Source of the DNA: Streptomyces shenzhenensis
GTDB lineage: Bacteria > Actinomycetota > Actinomycetes > Streptomycetales > Streptomycetaceae
Length of the DNA: 64,000 bases
Direction of reading: 5' to 3'
Assembly (NCBI RefSeq): GCF_003688995.1
Contig: NZ_PENI01000016.1
Span: 141,601 to 205,600 of the forward strand
How positions within the stretch are numbered: position 1 is the first letter of the stretch; the number at the start of each line of letters is the position of its first letter. Below the pieces are notes generated by a model. It ran no database searches. It was not told the DNA's origin and saw only the letters and a list, made by a program, of their open reading frames with translations. Below are positions 1 to 7,851 of the stretch, piece by piece. Both the position numbers and the translations under genes were made by a program.

Positions 1-426
1 CCGGGCCTCGGCGTCCGCGACGACCCGGCGCAGGAAGGTGCGGCTGCACCCGGGGTGCGGCTCGCCCTCCTGGGTGATCCGGTCGACCGGGGCCCAGGCC
101 CAGCCGGGCTGACCGGCCAGCTCCACCAGCCGGTCCAGGTCCGGGTACAGCCGCAGGTCGCCGTCGGGGGAGCCGAGGACGTCCGTGGTGACGATCGAGT
201 CGTCGGCCAGGAACGTGTCGAAGACCGGTGACATGCCGACGCCCCAGGCGGCCGCGTCGGCGAGCCGGGCCGTCGGGATCGTCTTCACCCGGCCCACGCC
301 CGCCGTGTCGACGTAGGCCAGGACGATCCCGCGGACGCCCCGGCCGGTCAGTTCGGCGGCGCGTTCCACGGCCCGGTCCACGTCACCGGGGCGCCCCCCG
401 GGCACGGGGTCGGCCAGCGTGGTCAT
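1..426 (-). CDS. Glutamine synthetase family protein, N-terminal part (cut by left edge)
   Basis: From an ATG at 426, preceded five bases upstream by GGAGG, 142 codons stay open to the window edge. The peptide has the N-terminal signature of the GlnA/FluG superfamily: GIVLAYVDTAGVGRVKTIPT at residues 33-52, then FDTFLADDSIV and DLRLYPDLDRL near residue 95. Family members use ATP to join ammonia or an amine to the gamma-carboxyl of glutamate; in Streptomyces the paralogues GlnA2-GlnA4 act on polyamines or ethanolamine. The catalytic domain is outside the window, so the substrate cannot be judged. The methyltransferase gene lies upstream on the same strand 38 bases away, so the two may be co-transcribed. 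Confidence 0.8.
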   Translation of the reverse strand, partial: MTTLADPVPGGRPGDVDRAVERAAELTGRGVRGIVLAYVDTAGVGRVKTIPTARLADAAAWGVGMSPVFDTFLADDSIVTTDVLGSPDGDLRLYPDLDRLVELAGQPGWAWAPVDRITQEGEPHPGCSRTFLRRVVADAEAR

Positions 427-464
427 ACGTCCTCCAAGACGGGCTCGGCGGTCCGGTCCGGGGG

Positions 465-1277
465 TCAGGGTTTCACGGCCACCGCGCCGAACTGGGGCAC
501 CACCGCGGGGGAGTCGGGTCCTGCGCGCCACTGCGAGCAGGGCACCAGGCCGGGTTCGAGCAGGTCCAGCCCGTCGAGGAAGGCGGCGACCTCGGTCTTC
601 GCACGGGCGATGATGGGCGGCGTGGCGTTCTCGTTCCAGAACTCCATGGCGGCCACGTTGCCCGCGCCGCCGAACTCGGCGTCGAAGGTGGGGTGGGTGA
701 GCACGAGGAAGCTGCCGGAGGGCACCGCCGCCATCACCCGGCGCACGATGTCCCGCGCCTTGTCCGTGTCGAGCACGAAGTTCAGGATGCCCAGCATCAT
801 CACCGCGACCGGCCGCGACAGATCGAGGGTCTCGGCGGCCCGCCGCAGGATCGCGTCCGGGTCGTGCACATCGGCATCGATGTAGTCGGTGACGCCCTCG
901 GCACTGCTGGTCAGCAGGGTGCGGGCGTGCGCCAGCACGATCGGGTCGTTGTCGACGTACACGATCCGGGAGTCGGGCGCGATCCGCTGGGCCATCTCAT
1001 GGGTGTTGTGCACGGTCGGCAGCCCGGTGCCGATGTCGAGGAACTGCCGCACCCCGCGCTCCTCGGCCAGGCACCGGACCGCCCGCCCGAGGAACTCCCG
1101 GTCGGCGCGCGCGACCGCCCGGATCACCGGGAACAGCCCGGCCACGTGCTCGCCGACCTGCCGGTCGACCTCGTAGTTGTCCTTGCCGCCGATCCAGTAG
1201 TTCCAGACCCGTGCGTTGTGGGCCACGGAGGTGTTCAGCTTCACCGGCCCGTCCGCAGGGGGGCGCCCCTCGCTCAC
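465..1277 (-). CDS. SAV2177/DUF574 family SAM-dependent methyltransferase
   Basis: A 270-residue protein of the actinobacterial SAV2177 (DUF574) family, a class I methyltransferase fold. The N-terminal segment NARVWNYWIGGKDNYEVDRQ is the family hallmark, and motif I for S-adenosylmethionine reads FLDIGTGLPT near residue 80. An acidic residue ends the next strand (VYVDND) and a DADVHDP segment follows. I chose the GTG at 1277 because GAGAGGGG sits seven bases before it and the length fits the family; an ATG at 1313 in the same frame is possible but has a weak ribosome site. Streptomyces carry many paralogues with unknown acceptors. The gene is divergent from the HAD gene at 1439. Confidence 0.85.
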   Translation of the reverse strand: MSEGRPPADGPVKLNTSVAHNARVWNYWIGGKDNYEVDRQVGEHVAGLFPVIRAVARADREFLGRAVRCLAEERGVRQFLDIGTGLPTVHNTHEMAQRIAPDSRIVYVDNDPIVLAHARTLLTSSAEGVTDYIDADVHDPDAILRRAAETLDLSRPVAVMMLGILNFVLDTDKARDIVRRVMAAVPSGSFLVLTHPTFDAEFGGAGNVAAMEFWNENATPPIIARAKTEVAAFLDGLDLLEPGLVPCSQWRAGPDSPAVVPQFGAVAVKP

Positions 1278-1438
1278 GTCACTGCCCCTCTCATATGCGC
1301 TGTCCGCCGACATTCTGCCGCCCGGTGATCGGGAATGTCCCGGGAATCGGACAGCGGGCGGCTCGGGGGCCGTGCGCCCCATGAGGAACACTGGGGCGCG
1401 TACGCCCCAGCAGCACCGTCCCCGACCGGAAGCAGGAC

Positions 1439-2302
1439 ATGTCCGTCTCCCCCGCACCCCTCGGCACCGTCCCCGACCTCCCGTCCGGCCCCGCCGACAT
1501 CAGGCTCGTCGTCACCGACATGGACGGCACACTTCTGGACAATGCCAAGCGGATCCCCGAGGCGATGTGGCCGCTGCTGGCCGAACTGCGCCGGCGCGGG
1601 GTGGTGTTCATCCCGGCGAGCGGACGCCAGTACGCCACGCTGGCCCGGCAGTTCGCCGAGGTCGCGGAGGGCATGGCGTTCATCGCGGAGAACGGCACGT
1701 ATGTGGTGCGCGACGGGGTGGAGATCAGCTCCGACCCGCTCGCGGCGGGCGTCGCCGCCGACCTGGCGCGGGCGGTACGGCGGCTGGCGGCAGGCGGTGC
1801 CGACGTGGGCGCCGTCGTGTGCGGCAAGCGCGCCGCCTACGTCGAGCGGACCGATGAGGCCTTCCTCGCCGAGGTCCGCACGTACTACGCGGAGCACCGG
1901 ATCGTCGAGGACGTCACCGCGGTGGACGACGAGGTGATCAAGGTGGCGCTCTTCGACTTCGGGCGGGCCGAGCACTCCACCGCCCCGGCCCTGGCGGAGT
2001 TCGCCGCCACCCACAAGGTCGTCGTCTCCGGTGAGCATTGGGTCGACGTGATGAACCGCACCGCCGACAAGGGCACCGCCCTGCGCGGCCTCCAGCGCGA
2101 ACTCGGCATCACCCCCGCCCAGACCATGGTCTTCGGCGACTACCTCAACGACCTGGAGATGCTGGACGCGGCCGACTGGTCCTTCGCCATGGCCAACGCC
2201 CACCCCGAGGTCGTCCGCCGGGCCCGGCACCTCGCGCCGTCCAACAACGACCACGGGGTGCCGCGCACCATCGCCCGGGTCCTGGGCCTGCCCGCACTGT
2301 GA
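1439..2302 (+). CDS. Cof-type HAD superfamily phosphatase
   Basis: 287 residues with the four HAD motifs of the Cof (IIB) subfamily: motif I VVTDMDGTLLDN near residue 24 with both catalytic aspartates, motif II at IPASGRQY, a lysine in the TADKGTALRGL segment, and motif IV GDYLNDLEMLDAAD near residue 235. The C2B-type cap lies between motifs II and III. Family members dephosphorylate sugar phosphates, flavin or pyridoxal phosphates; the sequence does not say which. The gene stands alone, divergent from the methyltransferase gene and 148 bases before the next gene. No membrane or secretion signal is seen, so it is cytoplasmic. Confidence 0.88.
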   Translation: MSVSPAPLGTVPDLPSGPADIRLVVTDMDGTLLDNAKRIPEAMWPLLAELRRRGVVFIPASGRQYATLARQFAEVAEGMAFIAENGTYVVRDGVEISSDPLAAGVAADLARAVRRLAAGGADVGAVVCGKRAAYVERTDEAFLAEVRTYYAEHRIVEDVTAVDDEVIKVALFDFGRAEHSTAPALAEFAATHKVVVSGEHWVDVMNRTADKGTALRGLQRELGITPAQTMVFGDYLNDLEMLDAADWSFAMANAHPEVVRRARHLAPSNNDHGVPRTIARVLGLPAL

Positions 2303-2450
2303 GTCCCCGCCCGTCCGATGGTTCCGCCGTGGCTCACGCCGGCGGCACGGCGTCCGGGAACCGGACGAGGCCCACGAGGACCTCGTCCCCCCTCGGCGGC
2401 TCGGGCGGCGGCCCTGACCGAGGGACCCACCGCATAGCATCGGTGTCCGC

Positions 2451-3224
2451 ATGAACACGATGACGCTCTGGCACATATCAGGCTGGGAGTTCGCCGCGCT
2501 CGCCTTCGCGGCACTCCTGGTCGGCTTCTCCAAGACCGCGGTGAACGGGGCCAACACGGTCAGCCTCGCCGTCTTCGCGGCGGTGCTGCCGGCCCGCGCC
2601 TCCACCGGCGTGCTGCTCCCGGTGCTGATCGCGGGCGATCTGCTCGCCGTCGCCATCTACCGGCGGCACGCCCACTGGCCCACGCTGTGGCGGCTGTTCC
2701 CCGCCGTCGCGGCCGGTGTGGTGCTCGGCACGCTGTTCCTGCTGTGGGCCGACGACGGGATCGTACGGACCTCGATCGGCGCGATCCTGCTGCTGATGGC
2801 CGCGGTCACGCTCTGGCGGCGGCGCCGGGCCGACCACGAGGAGACGACCGAGCCGGACACCGGCCGGGCGGCCCGCGTCACGGCCCGCTCGTACGGCGTC
2901 CTCGGCGGCTTCACCACCATGGTCGCCAACGCCGGCGGCCCGGTGATGTCGATGTATCTGCTGTCGGCGGGCTTCCGGAAGCTGGGGTTCCTCGGCACGT
3001 CGGCGTTCTTCTTCCTGATCGTGAACGTCTCCAAGGTCCCCTTCAGCGTCGGCCTCGGCCTGATCGACGGCCGCTCGCTGCTCCTCGACGCCGCTCTCGT
3101 CGTGTTCGTCGTACCCGGGGCGTTCCTCGGCACCTGGGCCGTGAACAGGATCAACCAGCGGCTGTTCGAGCACCTGGTGATCGCGGCGACGGTCGTGGGC
3201 GGCGTGCAACTGCTGGTGCGCTGA
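2451..3224 (+). CDS. TauE/SafE family membrane exporter or permease
   Basis: 257 residues, about eight hydrophobic segments. The N-terminal helix carries the family motif ALLVGFSKTAVNG (residues 18-30), and a related motif recurs at the start of the second half (GGFTTMVANAGGPVMSMYL, near residue 155), matching the internal duplication of TauE/SafE proteins. Members move organic sulfonates, sulfite or small carboxylates across the cytoplasmic membrane. A short charged loop (RRRRADHEE) separates the halves. No sulfur-metabolism gene is adjacent, so the substrate is open. The gene ends nine bases from the convergent HAD-IIA gene, with no clear terminator between them. Confidence 0.85.
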   Translation: MNTMTLWHISGWEFAALAFAALLVGFSKTAVNGANTVSLAVFAAVLPARASTGVLLPVLIAGDLLAVAIYRRHAHWPTLWRLFPAVAAGVVLGTLFLLWADDGIVRTSIGAILLLMAAVTLWRRRRADHEETTEPDTGRAARVTARSYGVLGGFTTMVANAGGPVMSMYLLSAGFRKLGFLGTSAFFFLIVNVSKVPFSVGLGLIDGRSLLLDAALVVFVVPGAFLGTWAVNRINQRLFEHLVIAATVVGGVQLLVR

Positions 3225-3232
3225 GCCGGCCG

Positions 3233-4030
3233 CTACCCGCGCGGTCCGAGGAGCGCGGGCAGGCCGGCGAACGAGTCCAGCACGTGGTCAGGGGCGCCGC
3301 CCGCCGCGGCGAGCGTCTCGGGCAGGTACTTGCCCGTGCGGACCAGCACTCCGGTGATCCCGGCCCGCTGCGCCGCCAGGACGTCCGCCTCGACGTCGTC
3401 GCCCACCATCAGCGCCCGGTCCGCGCCCACCCCCAGCCGGGCCAGCGCCGCCGCGAAGAACGCCGGCGACGGCTTGCCTGTCACCACCGCCTCGATGCGC
3501 GCGGCCCGCTCCAGGCCCAGCAGGAACGCGCCCGTGTCCAACTGCAGGCCGCGGTCCGTGCGCCAGAACAGATTGCGGTGCATCGCCACCAGCCGCGCAC
3601 CCCGCTGGAGCTGCCCGAAGACCCGGTCGAGCGCCGCGTAACCGAACTCCGGTCCGGCCCCGCCCACGACCACCACGTCCGGGTCCGCGTCCATGCCGAC
3701 GAGCCGCACGCCGGCGAGGTCCTCCCGGACGTCCCCGCTGTTCAGGAGGGCGCAGCGGGCGTCAGGGAAGTGCGCGGCGAGATGGGCGGCGGTGACGGCG
3801 GGCGCGGTGAGCACGTCCTCGGCGGTCACCGCGAAACCGGCCGCCGCCAGGGTCGCGGCGATCGAGGCCCGCGTCCGGGACGTGGTGTTGGTGACGAGCG
3901 CGACACCGAGCCCGGCCGCACGGATCTCCCGCAGCGCCGCCACCGTGCCGGGCAGCGCCCGCCACGAGACGGTGAGCACTCCGTCGATGTCGATCAGCAC
4001 GGCACGCACGGACACCGGACCGGACCCCAT
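3233..4030 (-). CDS. HAD-IIA family hydrolase (NagD/LHPP-like)
   Basis: 265 residues from ATG 4030. Motif I is VLIDIDGVLTVS near residue 13, motif II is VTNTTSR (the threonine/asparagine pair typical of IIA enzymes), and motifs III/IV are TGKPSPAFF and MVGDDVEADVLAAQRAG near residue 215. The C2A cap lies between, including VVVVGGAGPEFGY. It resembles the LHPP-type branch (lysine/histidine phosphatase or pyrophosphatase) more than classical NagD, but the substrate is unknown. A GTG seven codons downstream would give a near-identical protein. The gene is divergent from cobK with about 100 bases between starts. Confidence 0.85.
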   Translation of the reverse strand: MGSGPVSVRAVLIDIDGVLTVSWRALPGTVAALREIRAAGLGVALVTNTTSRTRASIAATLAAAGFAVTAEDVLTAPAVTAAHLAAHFPDARCALLNSGDVREDLAGVRLVGMDADPDVVVVGGAGPEFGYAALDRVFGQLQRGARLVAMHRNLFWRTDRGLQLDTGAFLLGLERAARIEAVVTGKPSPAFFAAALARLGVGADRALMVGDDVEADVLAAQRAGITGVLVRTGKYLPETLAAAGGAPDHVLDSFAGLPALLGPRG

Positions 4031-4135
4031 GCCCGACCGGGTACCCGGATCTCCGCACCCCGACCGCACGCCTGGTCCACATATGCGCTTTGCACGCCCG
4101 GGCGGCGGCGACCCGTGACCCCGTACGCTCACCCC

Positions 4136-4894
4136 ATGTCCCCGCACGTCCTGATCCTCGGCGGCACCGCCGAGGCGCGCCTGCTCGCCGCCGAACTGGC
4201 GGCCGGCCCCGGTGTCCGGGTCACCACCTCACTGGCCGGGCGGGTGAGCCGGCCGGCCCCGCTGGCCGGAGACGTCCGCACCGGCGGGTTCGGCGGGGCC
4301 GAGGGGCTCGCCGGGTGGCTCGCCGAACGGCGGGTGGACGCCGTCGTGGACGCCACACACCCCTTCGCCGCCGGGATCACCGCGCACGCGGCGCGAGCCG
4401 CGGCGGCGACCGGGGTGCCGCTGGTGGTGCTGCGCCGCCCGGGCTGGCAGCCCGGCGACGGCGACCGCTGGCACCCGGTGCCCTCCCTGGCCGCCGCCGC
4501 GGACGCGCTGCCCGGCCTCGGCCGCCGGGCGTTCCTGACCACCGGCCGCCTCGGTCTCGCCGCCTTCGCCCACCTCGCCGGAGTGCACTGCGTCGTACGG
4601 TCCGTGGAGCCGCCCGCGCCGCCGCTGCCGCCGCACGCCGAAGTCCTCCTCGCGCGCGGCCCGTTCACGGTGGCCGACGAGACGGCGCTGCTGCGAAGGC
4701 ACCGGATCGACGTCCTGGTCACCAAGGACAGCGGGGGAGCGGCCACGGCCGCCAAGCTGACGGCCGCCCGCACGCTCGGCCTGCCCGTGATCGTCGTACG
4801 CAGACCGCCGCTGCCGGCCGGAGTGGCGGCGGTGCCGGACGTCGCGGCCGTGCTGGCCCGGCTGGGCCTCACTCCGCCACCACCGACGCGCTGA
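4136..4894 (+). CDS. cobK: Precorrin-6A reductase CobK
   Basis: 252 residues. The start shows the CobK/CbiJ nucleotide-binding N-terminus MSPHVLILGGTAEARLLA, then VDATHPFAAGITAHA near residue 75, the strongest family motif, and DVLVTKDSGGAATAAKL near residue 200. CobK reduces precorrin-6A to dihydro-precorrin-6B with NADPH in aerobic cobalamin synthesis. The next gene, convergent, is cobF, which acts immediately before it, so the pair belongs to one pathway though on opposite strands. The ATG at 4136 is supported by the motif at the very N-terminus. Other cob genes must be elsewhere. Confidence 0.93.
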   Translation: MSPHVLILGGTAEARLLAAELAAGPGVRVTTSLAGRVSRPAPLAGDVRTGGFGGAEGLAGWLAERRVDAVVDATHPFAAGITAHAARAAAATGVPLVVLRRPGWQPGDGDRWHPVPSLAAAADALPGLGRRAFLTTGRLGLAAFAHLAGVHCVVRSVEPPAPPLPPHAEVLLARGPFTVADETALLRRHRIDVLVTKDSGGAATAAKLTAARTLGLPVIVVRRPPLPAGVAAVPDVAAVLARLGLTPPPPTR

Positions 4895-4937
4895 GCCGGC
4901 CGGCCGCACCACCCGGTCCGGGGTCCCGGCGCTGCCG

Positions 4938-5729
4938 TCAGCGGTCGTGCGGACGGCGGCGCAGCAGATACGTGTCCATGATCCAGCCCTTGCGGGCACG
5001 GGCCTCCGCGCGCAGCCGCTCGATGCGCGGCCCGGCCTCCGCGATCGGACCGGAGTCCAGGATCTCGTCCGGGGTGCCCAGATAGGCGCCCCAGTAGATG
5101 TCGATGTCCTCGCCCGCGTACCGCTGGAACGCCTGCTGGGCGTCGAGCATCACCACCACGTCGTCCACGCCCTCGGGGAAGCCCTCGGCCAGCCGCCGCC
5201 CGGTGGTGATCTGCACGGGCCGGGCCACCCGGTTCAGGCCCGTGCGGTGCCGGGCGACGAGCGCCGAGACACTGCTGATCCCGGGCACGACCTCGTACGC
5301 GAACGTCACGGTGCCCCGGGCCAGCACCTCCTCCAGGATCCCCAGCGTGCTGTCGTACAGCGCGGGATCCCCCCACACCAGGAACGCCCCGGTCTCGTCC
5401 TCGCCCAACTCCTCGGCGATCAGCCGCTCGTAGAGGCCGGCACGCGCGCTGCGCCACTCGCCGACAGCCGGGGAGTACGCCGCGCCGCCCGCGCCCCGGT
5501 CCCGCTCCGGGTCACGCGCCGCCACCAGCCGGTACGTCCCCTGCGGCACATGCGCGTCCAGCATCTCCCGGCGCAGCCGGGTCAGATCACTCTTCACCTC
5601 GCCCTTGTCGAGGAGGAAGAACACGTCCGTGCCGCGCAGCGCCCGGACCGCCTGGAGGGTCAGCTGCTCCGGGTCGCCCGCGCCGATACCGATGACAAGA
5701 ATCCTTCGCACGCCCCGAGTCTGCCCCAT
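4938..5729 (-). CDS. cobF: Precorrin-6A synthase (deacetylating) CobF
   Basis: 263 residues of the tetrapyrrole methylase fold. The N-terminus ILVIGIGAGDPEQLTLQAV is the SAM-binding entry loop, followed by DVFFLLDKGEVKSDL, LVWGDPALYDST near residue 130 and VVPGISSVSALVARH near residue 160. CobF methylates precorrin-5 at C-1 while removing acetate in aerobic B12 synthesis. KDNs flanking C-terminal sequence (DIYWGAYLGTPDEILDSG) is typical of CobF rather than the paralogous CobI/J/M. The ATG at 5729 is taken; a GTG at 5711, just before the first strand, is equally readable. The DUF309 gene lies 37 bases upstream on the same strand. Confidence 0.92.
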   Translation of the reverse strand: MGQTRGVRRILVIGIGAGDPEQLTLQAVRALRGTDVFFLLDKGEVKSDLTRLRREMLDAHVPQGTYRLVAARDPERDRGAGGAAYSPAVGEWRSARAGLYERLIAEELGEDETGAFLVWGDPALYDSTLGILEEVLARGTVTFAYEVVPGISSVSALVARHRTGLNRVARPVQITTGRRLAEGFPEGVDDVVVMLDAQQAFQRYAGEDIDIYWGAYLGTPDEILDSGPIAEAGPRIERLRAEARARKGWIMDTYLLRRRPHDR

Positions 5730-5766
5730 GCCGCCGACCGTGCGCGCACCCCCTGCGCACCGGGCG

Positions 5767-6300
5767 CTACGACGCCTGCCGCCCGCACAGCCGAGGGGCC
5801 CGCGCGGCGGCGTCGACGGGCTTCCCCGTCCGCTCCGCCGCGTCCGCCAGTTCGCGCGCCCAGGCCGCGAGCCCGGCGATGTCCAGGCCGTACGGCCGCT
5901 CCCGCCCGCAGTGCGCCGCCCACTCCTCGGCCGCTCCCGCGCCCCGGCGCAGCAGCCGCGGCCCGCCGGTGGCATTGCCGCGGGCCGCGTGGGTGAGCCC
6001 CACCGCCAGCTGGGCCAGGCCCCGCCACAGCGCGCGTTCGTCCTCGGGCCCGGACTTCCAGGCGTCCTCGAAGACCTCGTGCGCGTGGAACGGCTTGCCC
6101 GCGTCCAGCAGTTCCTGCGCCTCGGCGAGCGTCTGCGACGGTGTGCGCACGACCCCCTCCGGCTGGCGCGCCACGCCGTCCGCGCCGTACGGCAGGGGCC
6201 GCCCCAACCCGTCCCGTGGCCGTGCGTTGCGCGCCCGGCCCGCGCCGTCCCGGTCCCGGGTGCCGGCCGGCCGCCCCGGTGATGCGCCCGTGCTTCCCAT
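5767..6300 (-). CDS. DUF309 domain protein
   Basis: 177 residues. After a basic low-complexity N-terminus, the DUF309 core appears as LLDAGKPFHAHEVFEDAWK (near residue 68) and LWRGLAQLAVGLTHAARGN (near residue 95), the HEVFE/W and GLTHAARGN blocks that define the family. It is helical and cytoplasmic; no biochemical role is established. It is co-oriented with cobF and separated by 37 bases, so it is probably co-transcribed with it. The ATG at 6300 is the first in frame after a stretch without coding character. Confidence 0.82.
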   Translation of the reverse strand: MGSTGASPGRPAGTRDRDGAGRARNARPRDGLGRPLPYGADGVARQPEGVVRTPSQTLAEAQELLDAGKPFHAHEVFEDAWKSGPEDERALWRGLAQLAVGLTHAARGNATGGPRLLRRGAGAAEEWAAHCGRERPYGLDIAGLAAWARELADAAERTGKPVDAAARAPRLCGRQAS

Positions 6301-6414
6301 ACGACGATTGTCCCCCACCGGCCCGGCCGCCCCCGGTGTCGTTTTCGGCGCGGCGCGGGAGGTGGGGTAAAGTGCTCCTCGCGCACTCACACGGGTCACC
6401 GTGCGTGAGCGCAC

Positions 6415-6488
<74 letters not shown>

Positions 6489-6508
6489 CTTTGCGAAGTC
6501 GCAGGGCA

Positions 6509-6540
6509 GGGCCGGTTTCGGAGCAATCCGAGACCGGCCC
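6509..6540 (+). terminator. Hairpin terminator after tRNA-Pro
   Basis: Fourteen-pair stem with one G-T pair: GGGCCGGTTTCGGA, loop GCAA, TCCGAGACCGGCCC. No T-run follows, as is usual in Streptomyces. Its place directly after the tRNA fits a terminator. Confidence 0.75.
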
Positions 6541-6550
6541 TTGATCATTC

Positions 6551-6572
6551 TTGGGGACCGGTTGGGGACCGG
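6551..6572. repeat. Tandem 11-bp repeat (TTGGGGACCGG x2)
   Basis: Two perfect adjacent copies of TTGGGGACCGG, ending about 85 bases after the tRNA. This is where integrase-recognition repeats or att-core flanks of tRNA-targeting elements often lie, but no integrase gene is present here, so a link to integration is only a guess. Confidence 0.5.
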
Positions 6573-6588
6573 CGCCCTTGACCGAGGG

Positions 6589-6770
6589 TCAGCGGGTCAC
6601 GACGATCGGGCTCGGCAACGAGCGCGGTGCGCGCAGCGCGCTGAGGTGTGCGGAGAGCGCCGCCCCGGCGGCCGTGATCTTGGTGACCACCTCGTCCCAG
6701 TGTGTCGCGTCGCGCAGGACAGCGGTGGAGATGCGTCCGCCGCGCGGGCCGGTGAACAGGCGCCATGCGA
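6589..6770 (-). pseudogene. Truncated unrecognised coding fragment (C-terminal end)
   Basis: About 60 codons on the minus strand ending in a TGA at 6589-6591, with strong G/C third-position bias. The peptide includes FTGPRGGRISTAVLRDATH and WDEVVTKITAAGAALSAHL. It reads like the end of a real protein, but I do not recognise a family. Its 5' part is cut where the transposase remnant of the opposite strand begins (about 6750), so the insertion probably removed its N-terminus. There is no ribosome site or start that belongs to it. Confidence 0.4.
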
Positions 6771-6913
6771 AAATCCGGGCGCTGGGCGAGCAGGCCATGG
6801 CCACACTCAAGACCTGGCGACTGCTGCGCAAGCTGCGATGCAGCACCACCCGCATCACCAGCCTTGTTCAGGCCGCCCTCACTCTCCACATGGCCTGTTC
6901 GAACCAAGGTTGA
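6746..6913 (+). pseudogene. IS5-family (DDE_Tnp_4 type) transposase, C-terminal remnant
   Basis: The last 55 or so codons of a transposase remain: NRRHAKIRALGEQAMATLKT, then WRLLRKLRCSTTRI and LVQAALTLHMACSNQG before TGA at 6911-6913. The HAKIRALGEQAMATLKTWR block is the conserved end of DDE_Tnp_4 transposases common in Streptomyces. All upstream catalytic motifs are gone, so it is inactive. The bases after the stop (GGTTGAAAACGGCTCAGTG) resemble the terminal end of such elements, which would mark the old right boundary of the insertion. Confidence 0.75.
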
Positions 6914-6927
6914 AAACGGCTCAGTGG

Positions 6928-7137
6928 GTGGAATTGGAGGAACAGGGACCGTCGGGATGGCAGACGTGGGCCGAGCCCGTCCCCGGCTCCTACGTGTGGG
7001 CCGTGTCTTTCAGTCCCAGCGTGCCCCAGGACCTCGTCGCCGTTTTCGCTGCTTCCCTCAGCTCCGCCGCACCGGTCCGGCGCCGATTACTGCCGGAGAG
7101 CAAGCGGAACCTGTTGCTGCGCGCTCCGGCCGGATGA
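6928..7137 (+). pseudogene. DUF317 domain fragment
   Basis: Seventy open codons ending at TGA 7135-7137. The sequence WQTWAEPVPGSYVWAVSFSP followed by VPQDLVAVFAASLSSAAPVR matches the DUF317 pattern (W...F....P..LVAAF...L....PVRR) of Streptomyces proteins linked to integrative elements and plasmids. Only one domain is left and it starts directly at the IS remnant boundary, with no ribosome site. It is most likely the 3' end of a gene interrupted by the insertion. Confidence 0.6.
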
Positions 7138-7353
7138 GCCGTCCGGGTCGCCCCTGCCCTGCCAGCCTGGCGCCCACTTCAGAAAGTCGGGCTTCGTGCT
7201 GCCGATCCCGTGTCGACCCCGGCCGTACCACGGTCGGTTCGCCAGATGCGCCACGGCGCCCTCGGTCTGTGACCGAGGGCGCCATGGTGTGTGTCGGCGT
7301 CATCTTGGGCTGTGGAGGTTGGGGCCGGAGCGGGCCGGGGCCTGTCCAGCAGG

Positions 7354-7760
7354 TCATGGGCGAAGCCAGAGTCGGATCGACGCGACGGTGATGGTGCCGT
7401 GGAAGATGTAGGCAGTCGTATCTCGTGGCCACGGCCCGGGAGTTCTTGAGGCCGTTGATCGTCCGCTCGACTTCGTTCCTCCTTGTGTAGATCGTCTTTT
7501 CGAAGCCGGTGGGCCGGCCGCCCCGGGAGCGTCCGAGTCCCTTGTCGGGTGCTGCCGGGGCGTTGTTCTTTTCTCGGTACCTGCGGGCGGCTCTTGCGGG
7601 CCCCGGCGGCGTGCTGGTGGGCTCGGCAGGTGGTGGAGTCCACGCTCACCATCGACCAGTCGACGCGGCCCTCGACATCGGCGTCGGCCAGGACGGCCGC
7701 GATGGCTCACCCAACGACCGCCCCGCTTGCCGGACTTCGGCAGATGCGGCTTCAGCCGGG
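7354..7760 (-). pseudogene. IS5-family transposase, frameshifted and internally deleted
   Basis: On the minus strand the pieces of an IS5-type transposase follow in order but in different frames. They are LKPHLPKSGKRGGRW (N-terminal block), then WSMVSVDSTTCRAHQHAAGA (first catalytic aspartate region), then NEVERTINGLKNSRAVATRY, then YIFHGTITVASIRLWLRP before the stop at 7354. About 60 residues between the first two blocks are missing and at least two frameshifts are needed, so no active enzyme can be made. It differs from the DDE_Tnp_4 remnant at 6746 and represents a separate insertion. Confidence 0.75.
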
Positions 7761-7850
7761 CCTCCCGGTACCGCTTCCGCCACGCATGCACGGACAAGCC
7801 GCGACACCCCGTATCTCAACGCGACCTCGACCACGGGCGCCCGTCCAAGA
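7760..7850 (-). pseudogene. IS481-like transposase helix-turn-helix remnant
   Basis: Directly before the IS5 block on the minus strand, and frameshifted within itself near 7797, lies ALGRAPVVEVALRYGVSRL followed by SVHAWRKRYRE. This is the N-terminal helix-turn-helix pattern of IS481/IS3-group transposases. Only about 30 codons remain and they abut the stop codon of the amidohydrolase gene at 7852. The family call rests on a short match. Confidence 0.45.
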
Positions 7851-7851
7851 G

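Noticed and set aside
228..1328. Long plus-strand open frames opposite the methyltransferase gene
   Set aside because: Arg/Pro/Gly-rich composition typical of antisense frames in GC-rich DNA; the minus strand has a recognisable family and a ribosome site.
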